A DNA stretch of 64,000 nucleotides from Virgibacillus ndiopensis (GTDB lineage: Bacteria > Bacillota > Bacilli > Bacillales > Amphibacillaceae): assembly GCF_900187325.1 (NCBI RefSeq), contig NZ_FZMZ01000006.1, positions 124,001 through 188,000 of the forward strand. The letters run 5' to 3'. Shown here piece after piece: positions 36,367 to 44,723 of this stretch; position 1 is the first letter of the stretch, and each line of letters starts with the position of its first letter. A model generated the notes under the pieces. The model did no database searches and was not told the origin of the DNA. It saw only the letters and a program-made list of their open reading frames with translations. The position numbers were made by a program, and so were the translations under genes.

Positions 36367-36741
36367 TTGCTAAGAATCTGTAAAACTATCATTCAAATTG
36401 CCATTCTGTATGGTTTGTATATAATCGGGAGCTGGATTCAGCATTCGCTTCACCTGTTTATACCAGGGAGTGTAATTGGGCTCATTTTATTGTTTATCCT
36501 CCTCTCGACAAACGTAGTAAACATGAAATGGATTGAAAAAGGTGCGAAATTTTTCGTTGCACATTTAACCTTATTTTTCATCCCTGCCACTGTAGGAATT
36601 TTAAATTATTTTGATGTGTTTTCCGGGAAAGGCTTTCTTTTAATTATTATTGTCCTCATTAGTACGGTGCTCGTTATGGGAGGATCTGGGCTTATCAGCC
36701 AGTGGATGATACGCAGAAAGGAACTAAAACAACATGATTGA
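36367..36741 (+). CDS. LrgA/CidA-family membrane protein (TTG start)
   Basis: 124 residues, four membrane spans, 'IPGSVIGLILLFILL' and 'FFIPATVGILNYFDVF' as in holin-like CidA/LrgA proteins (B. subtilis YwbH). These pairs were described as holin/antiholin-like and as pyruvate or export facilitators. A TTG start with GAAAGAAG 9 nt upstream gives the family's usual N-terminus. It overlaps lrgB by 8 bp. No LytTR or LysR regulator is next to it. Confidence 0.85.
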   Translation: MLRICKTIIQIAILYGLYIIGSWIQHSLHLFIPGSVIGLILLFILLSTNVVNMKWIEKGAKFFVAHLTLFFIPATVGILNYFDVFSGKGFLLIIIVLISTVLVMGGSGLISQWMIRRKELKQHD

Positions 36742-37423
36742 CGTGCTTATCGGTATCGCCGCAGTTGCGGGTACCTTACTTATTTATCTGTTCTCCATAA
36801 AAATACATGAAAAATATGACTATACATTTACGGTTCCTGTTATCATCGCAACGTTTGTCATTGTTAGTATTCTACTAATCTTTCATATTCCTTATGACAC
36901 GTATATGCTTGGCGGGGATTGGGTTAACCATTTGCTTGGACCAGCAGTCGTGGCGCTCGCCTATCCACTATATCAGCAACGAAACGTGCTTAAACAGTTG
37001 CTTTTCCCAGTTTTTTGTGGAACATTTATCGGTGCGTTTGTTGGAGTGTCGACGGGGATATTGCTTGCAAAATGGGCAGGATTTGATCAATTGATTATCT
37101 ATTCCCTAGCACCAAAATCTGTCACGACTCCAGTTGCAATGGCTATTACAGACGCTGCAGGTGGTGCAACTCCATTAGCGGCAGTATTTGTGATGATTGC
37201 GGGAATCGGCGGTGTGCTGCTTAGTTCCACCATCATGAACTATTTTAAAATTGATCATTACATTGGTCGGGGTGTAGGAATGGGCTGTGCATCACACGCG
37301 ATTGGTACAGCAACGATTATGGAAGAAAGCCATCTCTCCGGGGCGATCAGCACAATTGCCATGGTCGTTAGTGCGGTAGTTGTCTCTATTATTACGCCAG
37401 GATTGATAGTATTATGGATGTAA
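36734..37423 (+). CDS. LrgB/CidB-family membrane protein
   Basis: 229 residues with about seven spans. Diagnostic stretches: 'LLGPAVVALAYPLYQQR', 'LAPKSVTTPVAMAIT', 'GCASHAIGTATIMEES'. It is the partner of the preceding LrgA/CidA protein, and in plants and B. subtilis (YwbG) relatives move glycolate or pyruvate. Translation is likely coupled to the upstream gene. Confidence 0.9.
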   Translation: MIDVLIGIAAVAGTLLIYLFSIKIHEKYDYTFTVPVIIATFVIVSILLIFHIPYDTYMLGGDWVNHLLGPAVVALAYPLYQQRNVLKQLLFPVFCGTFIGAFVGVSTGILLAKWAGFDQLIIYSLAPKSVTTPVAMAITDAAGGATPLAAVFVMIAGIGGVLLSSTIMNYFKIDHYIGRGVGMGCASHAIGTATIMEESHLSGAISTIAMVVSAVVVSIITPGLIVLWM

Positions 37424-37440
37424 TGAGGTGATGACTGACA

Positions 37441-38214
37441 ATGAAATTAAATTATGATACCCAGTATATTAAAAGTCTTGATTTGAAACGAGATCTTATA
37501 CCGTCGTATGATACGTTCCCATTTCATTTACCGGCGATTAAAAAGTTTGAGAAAATCGCTTTTCATCCGAATGTGACCTACATTATTGGGGAAAATGGTA
37601 TGGGGAAGTCTACCTTGCTTGAAGGAATAGCTGTTGCATTGGGTTTTAATCCTGAGGGTGGGACACTTAATTTTAACTTTTCCAGCTATGATTCCCATTC
37701 CGTTTTAGATCACTATTTACGTGTGGCACGAGGATTTTACCGACCAGAAAACAGCTTCTTTTTCCGAGCGGAGACATTTTATAATGTTGCAACCTATATT
37801 GAAGAGATCGATAGTGAGCCTTTAGGCGGTGCAGCAGTAATAGATGGGTTTGGCGGAAGATCGCTCCACGAGCAATCACACGGGGAAGCCTTCTTCGCTG
37901 CTTTTATTAACAGGTTTCAAGGAAATGGCATTTACATTTTAGACGAACCAGAAGCGGCCCTCTCCCCTTTAAGGCAAATGTCGATGTTAACCCGAATTCA
38001 TGATTTAGTTAATCAAGGTGCACAATTTATCATCTCCACTCACGCACCAATTCTCATGACATACCCAGCTGCAAAAATTATTGAACTCACAGCTGATGGA
38101 ATGGCCGAGACATCACTGGAAGAGACCGGCCATTACACCATTATGAAACAATTTTTTGAGAACAAAGAACGGATGCTTAACCACTTATTTGAATTGGATG
38201 GAGAAGATAAATGA
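37441..38214 (+). CDS. AAA/ABC-type ATPase (YbgA/ATP-binding single-domain type)
   Basis: 257 residues. Walker A GENGMGKST, signature-like SLHEQSHGE, Walker B GIYILDEPEAALSP, and the switch His in STHAPIL. This is a SMC/RecF-like soluble ATPase fold rather than a transporter ATPase. The family is usually annotated only as 'AAA family ATPase', and the role is unknown. GAGGTGATGAC precedes the ATG. It follows lrgB by 17 bp, so it may be in that operon, though no functional link is known. Confidence 0.8.
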   Translation: MKLNYDTQYIKSLDLKRDLIPSYDTFPFHLPAIKKFEKIAFHPNVTYIIGENGMGKSTLLEGIAVALGFNPEGGTLNFNFSSYDSHSVLDHYLRVARGFYRPENSFFFRAETFYNVATYIEEIDSEPLGGAAVIDGFGGRSLHEQSHGEAFFAAFINRFQGNGIYILDEPEAALSPLRQMSMLTRIHDLVNQGAQFIISTHAPILMTYPAAKIIELTADGMAETSLEETGHYTIMKQFFENKERMLNHLFELDGEDK

Positions 38215-38241
38215 AGGCTTGGAACTGTCTCCAAGCCTTTT
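38215..38241 (+). terminator. Two-way terminator
   Basis: AAGGCTTGGA / TCCAAGCCTT with a 6-nt loop and short T/A runs, between the AAA ATPase and the leftward iron-uptake operon. Confidence 0.88.
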
Positions 38242-38255
38242 GTGCAATTATTTCG

Positions 38256-39242
38256 CTATTTCGCTTTCAATTTCCGAAGTAAAAATAAGAAATACGGTGC
38301 GCCAAGAACAGCTGTAAATATCCCAGCTGGTATTTCTGCAGGTGGTGCTAGTCCCCGACCTAATGCATCCGCAAGCAATAGCAATAGCATTCCCATTACA
38401 GCAGCGGTCGGTAATAACAATTGATGTCTATTTCCAACGAGCTGTCTTGCAATATGTGGAGCGATCAAACCAAGGAATCCTAAAGAACCGACAACTGCTA
38501 CAGATGCTCCAGCAAGTGCGACCGCCACTGCTAGCAAAATACCGCGAGTACGCTCCGCTGGCTCACCAAGCCCTTCAGCAACATCATCACCTAAATTTAG
38601 AATATCCAATCTGTTTGCTAACAAAATGCTCACTGGAACTAATAGGAGAATCCATGGGGCCAGTAATAAAACATCATTCCAGCTCTTGCCCCAAATGCTA
38701 CCAGTAAGCCAAACAAGTGCAGCGTTGATCTCTATTGGAAATTTAACCATTAAAAATTGGATTCCAGCGTGACAGATTGCCCCTAAGGCAATGCCGACTA
38801 ATGCTAATGTCGATGGATTAACACCTTTTTTATATGCAAAAAGATACAAAATAACCGTTATGATCGCTGCCCCTGCTAATGCAGCAATTGGCAACATGAC
38901 AACGGGAGCTTGTGGGAAAAGCAAGACAACTATCGCTGCCGCAAGCCCTGCCCCTTTCGTAATTCCAATTACGTCAGGTGAAGCTAATGGATTACGAATA
39001 ATCCCTTGTAAAATAGCACCAGAAACACCAAGACCAGCACCAACGAAAATAGCCATAACAATTCGTGGCAAACGATAAGTCATAATAATAAACCCAGTCC
39101 CACCATCATCTTTTCCGAGCATTGATTGCATAACATCAATAGGGCTAATAAACACCGCTCCAACACCAACTGCTACTATTGCGATAACTAGAGTGAGTAA
39201 CATAAGCAGTACCAATTTAATTTTCGGAGATAGCCGTCTCAT
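38256..39242 (-). CDS. Iron(III)-chelate ABC permease, FecCD family (second subunit)
   Basis: 328 residues, about nine to ten spans. FecCD hallmarks: 'TYRLPRIVMAIFVGAGLGVSGAILQGI' (core YRLPR..., GAGLGVSGAILQ), 'NPLASPDVIGI', and the ATPase-contact loop 'GSLGFLGLIAPHIARQLVG'. It forms the channel with the upstream permease. The start overlaps that gene's stop by 4 bp. There is no ATPase gene after it; the operon ends at a terminator. Confidence 0.92.
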   Translation of the reverse strand: MRRLSPKIKLVLLMLLTLVIAIVAVGVGAVFISPIDVMQSMLGKDDGGTGFIIMTYRLPRIVMAIFVGAGLGVSGAILQGIIRNPLASPDVIGITKGAGLAAAIVVLLFPQAPVVMLPIAALAGAAIITVILYLFAYKKGVNPSTLALVGIALGAICHAGIQFLMVKFPIEINAALVWLTGSIWGKSWNDVLLLAPWILLLVPVSILLANRLDILNLGDDVAEGLGEPAERTRGILLAVAVALAGASVAVVGSLGFLGLIAPHIARQLVGNRHQLLLPTAAVMGMLLLLLADALGRGLAPPAEIPAGIFTAVLGAPYFLFLLRKLKAK

Positions 39243-40246
39243 GACTTTTTACCCCCTTTTCGTGCTAAATATAAGAAATAGGGTGCGCCAATTAATGCGG
39301 TCACAATCCCGACTGGCGATTCAGACGGAAATGCTATAAATCTTGATAACACATCAGCACTAACTAAAAGTAAAGCCCCAAGTAAGCCAGAAAACGGGAT
39401 GATAACGCGATAGTCGATCCCAACTAATTTTCGGGCGATATGTGGAATGATTAATCCAACAAATCCAATCGGACCAGCAACTGCTACCGATGCACCAGCA
39501 AGTACCACGACAAGTAAGCTGAATAACGAGCGGGTGACGACAACGTTCTGCCCGAGCCCTTTTGCCATGTCATCTCCAAGTCCAAGAATCGTCAGCTGTC
39601 GTGCAAACAATATTGCAATTACAATCCCAGTGATTGCCCACGGCCATATAACCTGTACTTCACCCCAGTTTGCACCGTCAACCGCGCCGGCGAGCCAGAA
39701 TAATACACTTTCTGTTGAGTCCTCATGAAACAGTATTAGACCTTCGATAATGGCAGACAAAAATAAATGGACTGTAATTCCAGCGAGTGCTAGTTTTATC
39801 GGCGATGTTCCCCCACCAGTAGAAGCCATATAATATACGATCGATCCACCTAAAACCGCGCCTAGAAAGGCAAAGTATACTAAAGCGCTCGATGAAATGC
39901 TTGGTAGAATGATGGTCCCCACTACAACCACTAATGAAGCCCCAGCGTTAACACCAAAGATTTGTGGAGAGGCAAGCTGATTTAATGTAATTGCTTGCAT
40001 GATGGCTCCAGCAATAGCAAGACTAGCACCAATGATGATAGTGATCAATGTACGTGGCAACCGTAAATCTTGAATGATTAAGAAATCTTTTATAGTTTGG
40101 TCAGAAAAAAACGATTGAAAAATAGTCCCAAAGTCAATTGATGCAGCCCCAACGCGTAAACTGGCCAAAATACTTAGGAACAATAAAAGCATTGTTACAA
40201 TAAACAGGATTACTTTTATTCTCATCGTTGTACTTTTTGTCTCCAT
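39239..40246 (-). CDS. Iron(III)-chelate ABC permease, FecCD family (first subunit)
   Basis: 335 residues with the same layout: 'DLRLPRTLITIIIGASLAIAGAIMQAI' (core LRLPRT, GASLAIAGAIMQ), 'NQLASPQIFGVNAGAS', 'GPIGFVGLIIPHIARKLVG'. It pairs with the downstream permease as a heterodimer. AGGGGAATAC precedes the ATG. A 114-bp gap with a weak hairpin (GCGAGA/TCTCGC with a T-run on the minus strand, 40325-40352) separates it from the binding-protein gene and may lower permease expression relative to it. Confidence 0.92.
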   Translation of the reverse strand: METKSTTMRIKVILFIVTMLLLFLSILASLRVGAASIDFGTIFQSFFSDQTIKDFLIIQDLRLPRTLITIIIGASLAIAGAIMQAITLNQLASPQIFGVNAGASLVVVVGTIILPSISSSALVYFAFLGAVLGGSIVYYMASTGGGTSPIKLALAGITVHLFLSAIIEGLILFHEDSTESVLFWLAGAVDGANWGEVQVIWPWAITGIVIAILFARQLTILGLGDDMAKGLGQNVVVTRSLFSLLVVVLAGASVAVAGPIGFVGLIIPHIARKLVGIDYRVIIPFSGLLGALLLVSADVLSRFIAFPSESPVGIVTALIGAPYFLYLARKGGKKS

Positions 40247-40360
40247 GCCTGTATTCCCCTCTTGCCTAAACGTAGGTAACTCATTCTGCTAATTTCAATT
40301 AAACAAATACATGATTTTAAAAAAGAGAGAAAGAGCGAGATAGATTCTCTCGCCCTATTT

Positions 40361-41317
40361 TTAGTTACCGTATAATTGTTGTACAGCTTCCTCTAAAATT
40401 GCCTCTGACGAAATTAACCCACGAAATCTGGACCATGTATTCCGATCAACCGTATATAAACTATTATTTTGTACAGCACTTACATTTTCCCATAGCGGAT
40501 TTTGTTTCCACTCATCGATAATAGTTTCATCGCCAGCCTGCATTAAGAATAGAACATCTGGATTAAACTCGACAACTTGCTCCAGATTAATTTTATTATA
40601 GCGGTCACTACCATCTTGTATCGCATTTTTCAAACCAATCGATTCAAGTAATGAACCTGTATAGGAATCCATGTTATGTGCAAAGAAACCATCCGGTGTT
40701 ACAACACCAGGGAGAACAACCCGATCTTCATCCGCTGGAACCTCTGACTTGATTTCCTCAATACGCTTTTTATGTGCTTCTAATACTTCTTGCCCCTCTT
40801 TTTCTTTACCAATCGCATTTGATATCTTTTGGAAGTCCTTTAAAATTTGATCATAGTCGGCCGCTAACGAGTTTAAAACAATGGTTGGTGCAATGTCAGA
40901 GAGTTGGTCAAAAACATCCTTATGACGTTGAACATCCGCAATAATTAAGTCTGGTTGAAGGGAGCTTATAACCTCCATACTAGGTTGTTTTCTCGTACCA
41001 ACAGATGTATAATCATCGATTTTATCTAGAATTGGCGCAATAATTCTGCTTTTGTCATTATCATCAGCAATTCCAATTGGCGAAATATCTAACGCTGCTA
41101 AAGCATCAACATAAGAAAATTCTAACGCAACAATTTTCTTAGGATTTACAGGTACTTTCGTTTCACCCATTTCGTGCTCAATAGTAACTGTATCCCCACT
41201 TGTAGTCCCCTTCTCTTTTTTAGCTGAGTCATCATCGCCACTGACCGTACCACAACCAACCAGCCCAATCATTGCAAATAATAATATTAATAAAAATGAA
41301 TACCACTTCTGCTTCAT
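40361..41317 (-). CDS. Ferric citrate-type iron-binding lipoprotein (FecB/YfmC-like)
   Basis: 318 residues. Lipoprotein signal with lipobox LVGCG. The mature part follows FecB of E. coli closely in pattern: 'ALEFSYVDALAALDISPIGIADDND' (core DALAA..., PIGIADDND), 'SVGTRKQPSMEVISSLQPDLIIAD', 'NPLWENVSAVQ', 'VDRNTWSRFRG'. So ferric dicitrate is the likely ligand, as for B. subtilis YfmC. ATG with GGGAGGTT upstream is used instead of a TTG inside that site. First gene of the leftward operon behind a perfect Fur box. The YfmF-type ATPase is absent and must be supplied elsewhere. Confidence 0.9.
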   Translation of the reverse strand: MKQKWYSFLLILLFAMIGLVGCGTVSGDDDSAKKEKGTTSGDTVTIEHEMGETKVPVNPKKIVALEFSYVDALAALDISPIGIADDNDKSRIIAPILDKIDDYTSVGTRKQPSMEVISSLQPDLIIADVQRHKDVFDQLSDIAPTIVLNSLAADYDQILKDFQKISNAIGKEKEGQEVLEAHKKRIEEIKSEVPADEDRVVLPGVVTPDGFFAHNMDSYTGSLLESIGLKNAIQDGSDRYNKINLEQVVEFNPDVLFLMQAGDETIIDEWKQNPLWENVSAVQNNSLYTVDRNTWSRFRGLISSEAILEEAVQQLYGN

Positions 41318-41374
41318 TATATAACCTCCCAAGGTGTGTTGTATGGAAACGCATGCATAACATTATGCTAATAA

Positions 41375-41389
41375 TGATAATCATTATCA
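41375..41389. promoter_or_regulatory. Fur box
   Basis: TGATAATCATTATCA is an exact 7-1-7 Bacillus Fur box, 58 bp before the FecB-type start. Iron-loaded Fur should repress the uptake operon here. Confidence 0.93.
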
Positions 41390-41586
41390 ATTAAAATGTC
41401 TATAGCTTTTTAAATAAATTTATAATAATTCATGAAATGTTTTTCTTGTTTGTTGTCATCGCCTATTTCTAGTATTAATTTAAGGAGATGAAGTACATAG
41501 AGACAGAGATTAAAATTAGGTAAAAGTCCCACCTTTTGGTAAACTATAAAGCATCAAAAAGATAAGAGAAGGACGGAATTTTGTAA

Positions 41587-42066
41587 ATGAAAATAACAAT
41601 CGTAGCGGTCGGAAAATTAAAGGAGAAGTACCTGAAGCAAGGTATTCAAGAATACTTAAAACGGCTTACGGCATATGCAAAGGTTGATATTATTGAGGTT
41701 GCCGATGAAAAGGCACCAGAAAATATGAGCGAAGCGGAAGAAAATGAGGTCAAGCGCAAGGAAGGCGAGCGAATTTTGTCAGCTATTTCACAGGATACGT
41801 ATGTGATTACATTGGAGATCAATGGGAAAATGTTAACTTCAGAGCAGCTTTCGGCTAAAATGGACGAGCTTGCTACATATGGGAAAAGTAAGGTTGCGTT
41901 TGTGATTGGTGGGTCTCTAGGGATAAGTGAAGAAGTGCAGAAGCGGAGTGACTTGGCACTGTCTTTTTCTAAGATGACGTTTCCGCATCAGGTAATGCGG
42001 TTGATTTTGTTGGAGCAGGTTTATCGAGGGTTTCGGATTTTGCGAGGGGAACCGTATCATAAATAA
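41587..42066 (+). CDS. rlmH: 23S rRNA pseudouridine(1915) N3-methyltransferase
   Basis: 159 residues, the family length, complete. SPOUT methyltransferase with the knot region '[45 protein letters not shown]' (core [18 protein letters not shown]) and the conserved C-terminus [10 protein letters not shown]. It methylates the pseudouridine at the tip of helix 69 using SAM. In Bacillus it is yydA, in staphylococci orfX, the insertion site of SCC elements. The 3' end serves as an attachment site here too (see the recombinase). Confidence 0.97.
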   Translation: MKITIVAVGKLKEKYLKQGIQEYLKRLTAYAKVDIIEVADEKAPENMSEAEENEVKRKEGERILSAISQDTYVITLEINGKMLTSEQLSAKMDELATYGKSKVAFVIGGSLGISEEVQKRSDLALSFSKMTFPHQVMRLILLEQVYRGFRILRGEPYHK

Positions 42067-43728
42067 GGGTAAAATATCAAGGGAAGAAAAGGTTTCCCTG
42101 TACATTTCTTCCCTTGAAAATGGCTCGTCCATGAAGGATAAATTGGTCGGTGCAATGCAGTTTAATTTAGACATTTCATTAAGTAATACACTTGAACTAC
42201 CCTGTAATGATTCAATGGTGAAATCAAACATCAGGTTGATGCATTTGATTTGTCTTCCTTCTTTGTGTGAGACCTTTTCCTTGGAAATTTGAATGTCTTT
42301 CACAAAAAGGGAGAGTAGCTCTTTCTTTTCTGTTGCATCTGCTTGATCCAGTAGAGTATCTATATTTTTAAGTAGATTTGTAAGTGCTTCTGCATCAATG
42401 GGATCTTTGCTAATAGATTGCAGCTCTTTTTCTACGTTATCTATCCGATTTTCAATTGTAGTAAGTTGGTTTTTTTGTTCGAGCATTTTTTTGCTATAGA
42501 TATCCTTTAAGTCCGTATCATCCATGAGTAATGTCACTAGATTATCCAAATGCTTTTCGGTTTTCCTTTTGTTATTAACCAGCCGTTTTTTCTCCTCTAA
42601 TAATGGAGATTCAGCATTCAATCGTTCATTATTCATTTTGTCGACTAACTTCTCAACGAAATAAGGAAGAGTAACAACACGCTTTAATTCATCAATGACA
42701 TACTGTTCAGCTTTATCCGCATTAATGGTATGAGCTTGGCAAGCAGTTCTACCTTTATTTTTATACTGACCACATTGATAGAGTCTGTATTGTTTTCCAT
42801 TTTTACCTCTAGCTTTTGCAGCAGTCATTCCATATCCACATTCGGGACATCGGAGCAAGCGACCTAAGAAATATGGTTTTGTCGATAGAGCTGGACGAAA
42901 GGAACGTGTTTTTAATTTTTGCTGTACCTGATTCCAAAGCTCAATCTCAATTATTGGATCGTGTATGCCATCTTTAATTAAAGGCGTTTTATTTTTTCCT
43001 TTTCTTCGTTTTTCTGACCAGTTCTCGTGTTGATTAAAACGGATTTTCCCTATGTAAATTGGGTTTTCTAGAATTCCTTTTATAGTTGCGATTGAGAAAT
43101 CCTTATTCTTTTTCGTTTTATATTCACGCTTGTTCATCTCATAGGCAATTTTCTTATATCCATGACCTTTACTAGCTAAAAGAAATATTTCTTTTACAAT
43201 CTTAGCCTCATCTTCATTAACACTTAATTCTTTGTTAACTACATTGTAGCCAAGTACGATTCCACCATTCCACATTCCTTGGTTAGCCCGTTGATTCATC
43301 CCCATCTTCACGCGGTCTATTATTGTTGCTCGCTCCATTTCAGCAACAGAACTCATGACTGTATAGAACATCTTACCCCCGGGTGTGGTTGTGTCGATGC
43401 TTTCTGAGTAACTCATAAGCTGGACGTTGTGACGCTCTAGCGTTTCAACGATTTCGAGAGAATCTCTTGTTTTACGAGCTAACCGATCAAGTTTATAGGT
43501 TATAACAGCATGGAATTCTCCATTTTTTGAATCCTTCAATAGACGCTGCATCTGTGGTCTACCATCAATACTCTTTCCACTTCTCCCTTCATCGATATAT
43601 TCGTCGATGATTTGAATATTACGTTGTTTGGCATAAGCATAAAGAAGTTGTTTTTGTGCTTCAATACTATATCCTTCTGAAGCTTGTTCCTCTGTACTTA
43701 CACGTGCATAGATGACACCCGTTAACAT
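41917..43728 (-). CDS. Large serine recombinase (site-specific integrase)
   Basis: 603 residues. Catalytic resolvase domain 1-150 with Ser11 (YARVSTEEQ), '[16 protein letters not shown]', 'KLDRLAR', '[11 protein letters not shown]'; recombinase domain (about 160-280, [21 protein letters not shown]); zinc ribbon (about 295-345, [11 protein letters not shown]...[12 protein letters not shown]) and coiled coil (about 370-460). It should insert and excise the element. Its frame passes through the presumed att site, and the last ~50 residues (after about 553) are antisense to rlmH. So the product's end depends on integration. The domain architecture is complete before that point. Start preceded by GGGGGAAATTAC. 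Confidence 0.92.
   Translation of the reverse strand: MLTGVIYARVSTEEQASEGYSIEAQKQLLYAYAKQRNIQIIDEYIDEGRSGKSIDGRPQMQRLLKDSKNGEFHAVITYKLDRLARKTRDSLEIVETLERHNVQLMSYSESIDTTTPGGKMFYTVMSSVAEMERATIIDRVKMGMNQRANQGMWNGGIVLGYNVVNKELSVNEDEAKIVKEIFLLASKGHGYKKIAYEMNKREYKTKKNKDFSIATIKGILENPIYIGKIRFNQHENWSEKRRKGKNKTPLIKDGIHDPIIEIELWNQVQQKLKTRSFRPALSTKPYFLGRLLRCPECGYGMTAAKARGKNGKQYRLYQCGQYKNKGRTACQAHTINADKAEQYVIDELKRVVTLPYFVEKLVDKMNNERLNAESPLLEEKKRLVNNKRKTEKHLDNLVTLLMDDTDLKDIYSKKMLEQKNQLTTIENRIDNVEKELQSISKDPIDAEALTNLLKNIDTLLDQADATEKKELLSLFVKDIQISKEKVSHKEGRQIKCINLMFDFTIESLQGSSSVLLNEMSKLNCIAPTNLSFMDEPFSREEMYRETFSSLDILPLFMIRFPSQNPKPSINLLQQNQPHYLMRKRHLRKRQCQVTPLLHFFTYP
42049..42117. mobile_element. Probable attachment site of the element at the rlmH 3' end, with adjacent dyad
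   Basis: GAACCGTATCATAAATAA (42049-42066) spans the last codons of rlmH and corresponds to the staphylococcal SCC att core, GAAGC[A/G]TATCA[C/T]AAATAA. Eleven bases further a perfect 13-bp inverted repeat (TCAAGGGAAGAAA, 42077-42089, with its complement 42105-42117) begins; it has no T-run and so may be part of the recombination site rather than a terminator. The opposite junction is not in the window, so the element is at least 21.9 kb. Confidence 0.65.
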
Positions 43729-43747
43729 GTAATTTCCCCCTTATTAT

Positions 43748-43894
43748 TTAGTAATCCTTATCGTCATTTGATTTTGCTGCAAGCTTAGACAATGTGTTTT
43801 CAATAACAGAAACCATTTGATCTAAGAATGCATCCCTCTTTTGCTCCTCGGCTTCTAATTCTTCGATGATACTGTGCGTTGTGTTATTTTGCAT
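43748..43894 (-). CDS. Small helical protein upstream of the recombinase
   Basis: 48 residues, MQNNTTHSIIEELEAEEQKR then DAFLDQMVSVIENTLSKLAA and a polar end. Entirely predicted helical, acidic. Excellent ribosome site (AGGAGGAG, 6 nt before ATG). It lies 19 bp upstream of the recombinase on the same strand and 29 bp downstream of the XRE regulator, so the three look like one operon. Not recognised; it could be a recombination directionality factor or accessory protein, which is only inference from position. Confidence 0.7.
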   Translation of the reverse strand: MQNNTTHSIIEELEAEEQKRDAFLDQMVSVIENTLSKLAAKSNDDKDY

Positions 43895-43923
43895 TTGTTA
43901 TCTCCTCCTCTGTGTTATCACTA

Positions 43924-44601
43924 TTATTTGGATTTCTTATTAACAAGAAGATTTAACAATTCATCAGCAGACAGAAACTTGTTATAACGATTGATGATCT
44001 GATGGGCTTCTTGTAATGGATGAACAGCTTTAGCACCTTCAAAGTTTTCTTTAGATAGACTTGTGGTCTCAAGTAAAAGCATTGAAATTAAATGCTTCAT
44101 TTCATCATCAGAAATATCTTCCTTAAAGTGAGTGTGGTAAATAGGTTCAATTTCATTTCTGTTTAAGCAGTGATATAGTAAGATCCCTTTTGTATCGTCA
44201 AAGTCGAAATAGTTTTCATCTTCATCATCAATAACTACGTTTTCTTCTTCTGTTTCCTCAAACTCGAAATCTTCATCATCTATGATTATTGGATCATCAG
44301 GTATACCAATAGTAAATAACGTTTCTTTACCTATATAGAATTCGTCTGTAACAGATTCCAATGGAACTCTATATTCTTGAGTAAGATTATGAACCAACTG
44401 AAAAGATGGTTTCTTTGAATCCCCTCTTTCAATCGCTGAAATTGACTGCGGAGTAACACCAATTCTAGAACCTAATGATGTAATGGTGTAATCAGAACCA
44501 TGATGCTGTATCATCTGTTGTCTAAAGAAGCGGAGTCTTTCACCCAAACTACATTTTTTTAAATACTGGAAGTCATAAGAGTCGATATAAATTGCTGGCA
44601 T
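43924..44601 (-). CDS. XRE-family transcriptional regulator
   Basis: 225 residues. HTH_3 domain at about 18-80: 'LGERLRFFRQQM', 'ITSLGSRIGVTPQSISAIERGD' (core GVTPQSISAIERG). A very acidic stretch follows (about 110-140, IIIDDEDFEFEETEEE), then a helical C-terminus. Likely the element's repressor, controlling the recombinase operon in cis and the divergent gene. ATG with AAAGGAGGGAC before it is used. GCAAG-N6-CTTGC lies in its own leader. Confidence 0.85.
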   Translation of the reverse strand: MPAIYIDSYDFQYLKKCSLGERLRFFRQQMIQHHGSDYTITSLGSRIGVTPQSISAIERGDSKKPSFQLVHNLTQEYRVPLESVTDEFYIGKETLFTIGIPDDPIIIDDEDFEFEETEEENVVIDDEDENYFDFDDTKGILLYHCLNRNEIEPIYHTHFKEDISDDEMKHLISMLLLETTSLSKENFEGAKAVHPLQEAHQIINRYNKFLSADELLNLLVNKKSK

Positions 44602-44615
44602 GATTGTCCCTCCTT

Positions 44616-44708
44616 TGCAAGAATTTCCTTGCATCTATAATATCATTGATGTAGAATTTATGCAAATACATTTTAATTTAATAAAATTGCAAATACATTT
44701 TAATTTAA
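44616..44708. promoter_or_regulatory. Operator-like repeats between XRE regulator and divergent gene
   Basis: An exact 21-bp direct repeat, TGCAAATACATTTTAATTTA plus A, occurs at 44661-44681 and 44688-44708 (27-bp period). In addition GCAAG-N6-CTTGC lies near 44617-44633. The shared TGCAA word suggests binding sites for the XRE protein. The second repeat runs into the AAGGAG ribosome site of the rightward gene. Confidence 0.6.
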
Positions 44709-44723
44709 GGAGTGAAAATATAC

